Source: SHAN690 sp040905305 (GTDB taxonomy: Bacteria; Bacteroidota; Bacteroidia; Flavobacteriales_G; Salibacteraceae). Taken from it: 10,180 nt of DNA. Each line of letters begins with the position of its first letter. Position 1 is the stretch's first letter. Where the stretch lies: positions 1 through 10,180 of the forward strand of contig JBBDRU010000058.1 in the NCBI GenBank assembly GCA_040905305.1, given 5' to 3'. The position numbers and the translations under genes are program-made. Positions 6,378-10,180 of the stretch are shown here, piece by piece. Below the pieces are notes generated by a model that saw only the letters and a list, made by a program, of their open reading frames with translations, was not told the origin of the DNA and ran no database searches.

Positions 6378-7151
6378 TTATTCAAATCTCAAATGCCGAA
6401 CAGATCGGCCTTCTTCTCTGATTTCTTTAAGAGCTTCAATGCCTATTTGAATATGGTCAGTAACGAATTTTGACGTCACGTTTTTATCGCCTACATCGGT
6501 TTTTACTCCTTCAGGAATCATAGGCTGATCTGTAACCAAAAGCAAAGCTCCAACAGGAATTTGATTGGAAAATCCAACAGAAAAAAGGGTCGCTGTTTCC
6601 ATATCAATGGCCATAGCCCTGATCTGACGCAAATAGGCCTTGAATTGTTCATCATATTCCCACACCCTTCGGTTGGTGGTATAAACGGTTCCAGTCCAAT
6701 AATCTTTTTTAAAATCACGTATGGTGCTGGAAACGGCTCTTTGAAGCGTGAATGCTGGAAGGGCAGGGACTTCCGGTGGAAAATAATCGTTGGATGTTCC
6801 TTCTCCTCTGATGCCAGCCAGCGGTAAGATAAAATCACCAATCTGACTTTTCTTTTTCAGTCCGCCACACTTGCCCAAAAACAACGCAGCTTCAGGCTTA
6901 ATCGCACTCAATAAATCCATAATGGTTGCCGCATTTGGGCTTCCCATTCCAAAGTTGATGATGCTCACTCCATCTGCAGTGGCGCTGGGCATGGCTTTTT
7001 CTCGGCCGCAAACTTCTACGCCATGCACCGAAGCAAAATGTTCCACATAATTGTCAAAATTGGTAAGTAAAACAAACTTTTCGAATGACCCCAGAGGCAT
7101 ACCTGTATAGCGTGGTAGCCAATTATTAACGATTTCTTCTTTTGTTTTCAA
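6378..7151 (-). CDS. amn: AMP nucleosidase, short form
   Basis: The enzyme hydrolyses AMP to adenine and ribose 5-phosphate in the cytoplasm, feeding purine salvage and adjusting the AMP pool. The 257 residues correspond to the phosphorylase-like catalytic domain. INFGMGSPNAATIMDLL (65-81) supplies the glycine-rich phosphate region, LGKCGGLK (92-99) follows, DMETA (183-187) is the ribose/base-binding Met-Glu motif of the superfamily, and TDQP (207-210) carries the likely catalytic Asp208. The long N-terminal regulatory domain of the E. coli enzyme (about 480 aa) is missing, as is usual in Bacteroidota, so allosteric control should differ. The start is a TTG at 7151; an in-frame stop lies three codons upstream and the next Met is residue 18. 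It lies 12 bases after a lipoprotein gene and 6 before a helical-repeat gene. General nucleoside phosphorylase is the alternative, but the overall match favours amn. Confidence 0.92.
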   Translation of the reverse strand: MKTKEEIVNNWLPRYTGMPLGSFEKFVLLTNFDNYVEHFASVHGVEVCGREKAMPSATADGVSIINFGMGSPNAATIMDLLSAIKPEAALFLGKCGGLKKKSQIGDFILPLAGIRGEGTSNDYFPPEVPALPAFTLQRAVSSTIRDFKKDYWTGTVYTTNRRVWEYDEQFKAYLRQIRAMAIDMETATLFSVGFSNQIPVGALLLVTDQPMIPEGVKTDVGDKNVTSKFVTDHIQIGIEALKEIREEGRSVRHLRFE

Positions 7152-7163
7152 TCCGAATTAAGT

Positions 7164-8213
7164 TTATTGTTGACCTTTAAGCCGTTCAATATCGTTTTGT
7201 CGATTGCGCAACAGCCTCACGTAATTACGTGCTTCTTTGTTTCCATACATCGTGTAGGCATCCTGAGCATATTTTATAGCTGTTTCCAAATCGCCTAACA
7301 CTTCATATCCAATAGCTGCATTGTAAGTTAGAAATCCAGCTCGTTTCATGTCTGCCCGGGGAATGCCTTCCGTCCATGTGTCCACTGCATCGTTCCAACG
7401 GTTTACGTCAGCTAGTCGTGCGCCCACCTCAATGGCTGGAGCTTTTTTATGTTTTCTATAAAACATTCTGCTGATGCGAATGGGCATCGGGGCAATGCGG
7501 TGAGAGTAGTCATCTGCAATAGCAGAACTCAGCTGTGCGGAAGCTTCACTTTTTCCAATTAATTTGGCCATAGCCGCAGCTTTTGATCCGGCTGCTTCTT
7601 CCCAGGAATACGTGTCTCTGAAAAACTGCTCGTCAATCAGGCTTTTATTGATATTATCATAAAACCGAATTCCCATTGTGGTATTGGCTACACCTTTCGC
7701 ATACCATTCATCCACTTCAATTTCTCGCTTGTTGTCGCCCTCACCAACGGTGCGTTTTGTTTTTCGTTTACCATCGGTAATGATAAAGTCGGTATCGAAT
7801 ATTTCAACGGCAATCACCGCCTGAGCATTGTATTTCTTGCACAACTCATCAATTTTTTGCCATGGAAGTTGATCGGGGAAAGCGCTCGTGAGGCTATTTC
7901 CATCAAGCCGTTCTGAAGCAAGAGTTGCGGTAAAGCGCGGGGTAGATTGGAAGGTTGCATTAAATGTGCTTAAAGCTCTTTGGACAGCTGCCTTGTCTTC
8001 ATGCGGTAGTTCACCGGTTAGAATTCCTTCCAAAAGCCCTAATTGCAATTTATCATCAGGCTTGGAACGGTCTAGAAGAACGATATGACGAATGTCTGAT
8101 GGAACGGTAATGTCAGCAGGACGCATTGCATTCATCGTAACTCGCCCTCGCTTTGTGCAGGCCATAAACTGAAGCATCGCAATGGCTATAAGACTAAAAA
8201 TAATGGTACGCAT
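7164..8213 (-). CDS. DUF6340-like lipoprotein with C-terminal TPR-like region
   Basis: The product begins with a short lipoprotein signal: MRT, a hydrophobic core of Ile/Leu/Ala, then FMAC with the lipid-accepting Cys at 19, so it should be membrane-anchored outside the cytoplasm. The body (about 30-270) resembles DUF6340 proteins of Bacteroidota, with IRHIVLLDRS near the start and QAVIAVEIFDTDF in the middle. Residues about 280-330 (FLTYNAAIGYEVLGDLETAIKYA) look like a tetratricopeptide pair, usually a protein-binding surface. I chose the ATG at 8213 because it puts the charged residue right before the hydrophobic core. A TTG seven codons upstream would overlap a candidate promoter element. 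It is the first gene of the operon with amn. The biological role is unknown; the lipoprotein assignment is firmer than the family name. Confidence 0.8.
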   Translation of the reverse strand: MRTIIFSLIAIAMLQFMACTKRGRVTMNAMRPADITVPSDIRHIVLLDRSKPDDKLQLGLLEGILTGELPHEDKAAVQRALSTFNATFQSTPRFTATLASERLDGNSLTSAFPDQLPWQKIDELCKKYNAQAVIAVEIFDTDFIITDGKRKTKRTVGEGDNKREIEVDEWYAKGVANTTMGIRFYDNINKSLIDEQFFRDTYSWEEAAGSKAAAMAKLIGKSEASAQLSSAIADDYSHRIAPMPIRISRMFYRKHKKAPAIEVGARLADVNRWNDAVDTWTEGIPRADMKRAGFLTYNAAIGYEVLGDLETAIKYAQDAYTMYGNKEARNYVRLLRNRQNDIERLKGQQ

Positions 8214-8231
8214 CCTTCGTTGGTTTTGCTG

Positions 8232-8239
8232 CAAAAATA
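8232..8239 (-). promoter_or_regulatory. Candidate -7 promoter element for the lipoprotein-amn operon
   Basis: On the minus strand this reads TATTTTTG, an exact match to TAnnTTTG, and lies about 20 bases before the ATG at 8213. A -33 TTTG is not perfect; TTTC occurs at roughly the expected distance. The site falls in the 113-base divergent gap shared with the acyltransferase gene. Confidence 0.4.
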
Positions 8240-8326
8240 TACCCTATTCCTGAAAGCGTCTTTTATTTAGCCCGCTATATGATGAGATGAAGCTATAACT
8301 TGAATGGAAAGGGTTATATTCGACAC

Positions 8327-9691
8327 ATGCTCTATCGGTTTTTGAAAGTAATTGTGAATTGGTCGGTTCGGGGTTATTTCAGACGAATCAACGTGATCGG
8401 TCGCGAACGCCTTGAGTTGCCTGGCGTTATTTATGTGAGCAATCACCCGGGTGCTATGATGGATCCGGTAATTGTAGCGATGTTGGCTAAGAAGCCATTG
8501 CATTTTATTGCCGGGGCGGAGTGGTTTGGAAGCGGATTTAAAGATTGGTTGTTTAAAAAGCAGTTCAATATGATACCTGTTTACCGGCCCTGGCTGGTTA
8601 AAGACGGAGAGAAAGTGAGCAATGCCGACATGTTTAAGGCCTGTTATGAAAGTTTATCGCATGGTGAGCGCATCATCATTTATCCTGAAGCCAGTAGCAA
8701 AACTGTGCCGTGGGTTCGTCCTCTTAAAACCGGTGCAGCACGCATCAAACTTGGCGCTGATCAATTCATCGGGAAAGGAAGTGATGTTAAAATTATTCCC
8801 ATTGGCATTAATTACGTTAATCCGCATCGATTTTATACGCGCGTAACCGTTGTGGTTGGAGAGCCAATCGCATTTCCACATTTTGATGCACAATTGTCTG
8901 AAAAGGAATTGGCTTTAGCGATGACGGATGTGATAAAAGCGAAGATGGAGGAGTGCGTTTTGCACCTGGAAAATGAAGAACACTATCCGATAATTTGTCA
9001 GCTTTTTAAGCTGATGACCGAATCTGTAAAAAACGACATAAAGCTTGCTTCAAATGATATTGAAGCAGAATTTAAAGCAAAAAAGGAAATCATCAATGCG
9101 GTGAATTATTATAAATCAGCAGGTGATGAAGATCTGCTTGTGCTAGAGCAAAAAATCGATGATTATATCCGGGTTTATGAAGGCTTGGGATTTAGACAAT
9201 TTAACCCTTTCGACAAGAGTATTTGGTATGCGGTAAAACTGATGATATTGATCATATTGTTTTTTCCAATATTTATTTTGGGAGCTGTCCTGAACGGGCT
9301 CCCTTATTTTTTTGCCCGCTATTTTTTTCGCAAATTTTTATTGGACAAAGTAAGCAGTGAGGATAAAGATGGAAGTTTAAACCATGCTTTCACCGGTTCG
9401 CTTGCCTACCTTACTGGGTTTGCTATGTTTTTAGTTTGGTATGCATTTGTAAGTGTAGCAGCCGCGCAATTATACACATGGTGGATAGCCGCTCCATTGG
9501 CTATTTTTATCGCTTATCAATCGGGGAAATTGGTCATGTTTTATTGGCGCTGGCTCAGTAGGCTTTACAATTTGATGAAATGGCAGCTTTTGTCCCATGA
9601 TGTGAAATCAGGTTTAATGATTCAACGAAGGAATGTTATGGATAGTCTTAACGCATTAAAAATGCGTTATATAGAGCTTTTGGCATCATAG
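8327..9691 (+). CDS. PlsC-like glycerolipid acyltransferase with C-terminal membrane domain
   Basis: The N-terminal half (about 1-240) is a lysophospholipid acyltransferase domain, which transfers a fatty acyl group to a glycerol-3-phosphate or lysophosphatidic-acid-like acceptor at the inner membrane. NHPGAMMDP has catalytic His40 and Asp46, an H-x5-D variant of the usual H-x4-D. YPEASSK (119-125) replaces the common EGxS motif, then PLKTGAARIKL. IIPIGINYVNPHRFYTRV (156 on) matches the later acyltransferase motif. A charged, coil-prone linker (about 210-290) leads to a C-terminal region with strong hydrophobic segments near 304-332, 358-380 and 386-404, so this is longer than PlsC (about 240 aa). 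I chose the ATG at 8327 because MLYRFLKVIVNW is a typical start; a TTG nine codons earlier is possible. The acceptor cannot be told from sequence; ornithine-lipid or glycerolipid acylation are alternatives. It is divergent from the lipoprotein operon. Confidence 0.85.
   Translation: MLYRFLKVIVNWSVRGYFRRINVIGRERLELPGVIYVSNHPGAMMDPVIVAMLAKKPLHFIAGAEWFGSGFKDWLFKKQFNMIPVYRPWLVKDGEKVSNADMFKACYESLSHGERIIIYPEASSKTVPWVRPLKTGAARIKLGADQFIGKGSDVKIIPIGINYVNPHRFYTRVTVVVGEPIAFPHFDAQLSEKELALAMTDVIKAKMEECVLHLENEEHYPIICQLFKLMTESVKNDIKLASNDIEAEFKAKKEIINAVNYYKSAGDEDLLVLEQKIDDYIRVYEGLGFRQFNPFDKSIWYAVKLMILIILFFPIFILGAVLNGLPYFFARYFFRKFLLDKVSSEDKDGSLNHAFTGSLAYLTGFAMFLVWYAFVSVAAAQLYTWWIAAPLAIFIAYQSGKLVMFYWRWLSRLYNLMKWQLLSHDVKSGLMIQRRNVMDSLNALKMRYIELLAS
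9649..9669 (+). repeat. Perfect 9-bp hairpin within the 3' end of the acyltransferase gene
   Basis: TAACGCATT 9649-9657 and AATGCGTTA 9661-9669 form a perfect stem with an AAA loop, inside the last coding codons and 20 bases before the stop. No immediate T tract follows. It may stabilise or end the transcript where two genes converge only 7 bases apart. Confidence 0.45.
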
Positions 9692-9698
9692 GGATGAC

Positions 9699-10013
9699 CT
9701 ATTTTTTACTCTTGTTTTCCAATTGGAATTTGTCGATCATTTCAATACTGATTGGATCAGAAGCAGCTCCGTAAGAATCTGCCAATAGTCCTTTAAGTCC
9801 ATCGTGCGTTTGAATGGTATATAGAATAGAGCTGTCCGAAGGGTTTGTTTTTCCTTCAAAGCGAAAAGTTTCTACAATTTCAAACTGATCGGTATGGTAC
9901 TGCTCTCCGTTGCTTAAGCATTCTAGAGTATCATAATGAAACTTAAAATTATAGGTAAAGTCTTCTTTTTGTAACTGTTGCACAGCTGCGGTCATGGTGT
10001 CAAAACTTCTCAT
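9699..10013 (-). CDS. Small conserved Bacteroidota protein (often mislabelled PRPP synthetase)
   Basis: This 104-residue protein resembles a family widespread in Bacteroidota. It starts with a helix of the type MRSFDTMTAAVQQLQKEDFT, then has strands around YNFKFHYDTLEC, the conserved FRFEGKTNPSDSS (50-62), and GLKGLLADSYG (72-82) near the end. Database entries of this family are frequently named phosphoribosylpyrophosphate synthetase, but at about 100 residues it lacks that enzyme's two-domain fold and PRPP-binding loop, so the label should not be trusted. No signal peptide is seen, so it is probably cytoplasmic. The ATG at 10013 is clear. It converges on the acyltransferase gene 7 bases away. 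The family likeness is from memory of homologues; function is unknown. Confidence 0.8.
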   Translation of the reverse strand: MRSFDTMTAAVQQLQKEDFTYNFKFHYDTLECLSNGEQYHTDQFEIVETFRFEGKTNPSDSSILYTIQTHDGLKGLLADSYGAASDPISIEMIDKFQLENKSKK

Positions 10014-10030
10014 TTTACTATATTAATAAA

Positions 10031-10045
10031 AACATTGGGAATGTT
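10031..10045 (-). terminator. Weak terminator-like hairpin on the minus strand
   Basis: AACATT 10031-10036 pairs with AATGTT 10040-10045 around GGG. Read on the minus strand, the stem runs straight into a short T tract (TTTTT). It would fit termination after the partial gene ending at 10052. It is AT-rich and close to the next ATG, so it could instead be a leader structure. Confidence 0.3.
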
Positions 10046-10051
10046 CCTTAT

Positions 10052-10180
10052 TTAATTAAGATTCTTAACAACACCATTATCAGCTTGTTTAAAACTCGTT
10101 TGGCTTTGATGTGATTTAGTTAACGGCTTGCGCAATTTTGTATCCTTGGCTTCTTCAACAGCTATATTGATCATCGCGGG
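10052..10180 (-). CDS. Possible 3' end of a gene running off the window
   Basis: On the minus strand the frame from the window edge is open for 42 codons to a TAA at 10052-10054. It reads INIAVEEAKDTKLRKP and then a Lys/Gln/Ser-rich tail ending NGVVKNLN. The charged composition suits the C-terminus of a soluble protein, and a weak terminator-like hairpin follows. I recognise no family. A Met at the third codon means it could instead be a 40-residue peptide, or chance. Confidence 0.35.
   Translation of the reverse strand, partial: PAMINIAVEEAKDTKLRKPLTKSHQSQTSFKQADNGVVKNLN

Noticed and set aside
8214..8234. Longer lipoprotein start at a TTG at 8234
   Set aside because: It would place seven polar or charged residues before the signal peptide and overlap the candidate -7 element; the ATG at 8213 gives a normal lipoprotein signal.

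Overview
The window looks like chromosomal DNA of a member of the Bacteroidota, most likely a Cytophagales-type bacterium. Several things point that way. There is a short AMP nucleosidase, a small conserved protein that is often labelled 'phosphoribosylpyrophosphate synthetase' in this phylum, and a DUF6340-like lipoprotein. A second, short DnaE polymerase carries a degenerate PHP domain. There are several TTG starts with no Shine-Dalgarno sequence, and candidate -7 elements of the TAnnTTTG type. The species assignment is inference; no rRNA or tRNA gene is present to fix it.

Positions 1-2758 are an accessory, decaying region. It opens with a nested inverted-repeat element (about 8-171). This lies just before a secreted, beta-barrel-like gene that is split by one extra A in an A8 run (185-920). 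Next come the N-terminal remnant of an IS1182-type transposase (994-1287 plus an in-frame tail), a HigB/HigA toxin-antitoxin pair (1462-2044), and about 700 bp without a credible gene. A diverged 42-43 bp direct repeat lies on either side of the toxin-antitoxin pair and encodes the same short peptide pattern. This suggests relics of related insertion sequences.

Positions 2759-5827 hold a complete alternative DNA polymerase III alpha subunit (1022 aa) with intact polymerase aspartates. Unusually for this class, no imuA/imuB or dinB gene lies next to it in the window.

Positions 8213 down to 5838 form a tight minus-strand operon: a DUF6340-like lipoprotein, AMP nucleosidase, then a helical-repeat protein, with gaps of 12 and 6 bp. 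The last gene converges on the polymerase gene with 10 bp between them. Divergent from the operon is a PlsC-like acyltransferase with a C-terminal membrane domain (8327-9691). It converges on a small conserved minus-strand gene (9699-10013). A reading frame that runs off the right edge (10052-10180, minus) may be the end of another gene.

I found no CRISPR array, tRNA, rRNA, or convincing new multi-gene defence or biosynthetic system. The most unusual signals are the 5' structured element with the frameshifted gene behind it, and the toxin-antitoxin pair set between insertion-sequence relics.
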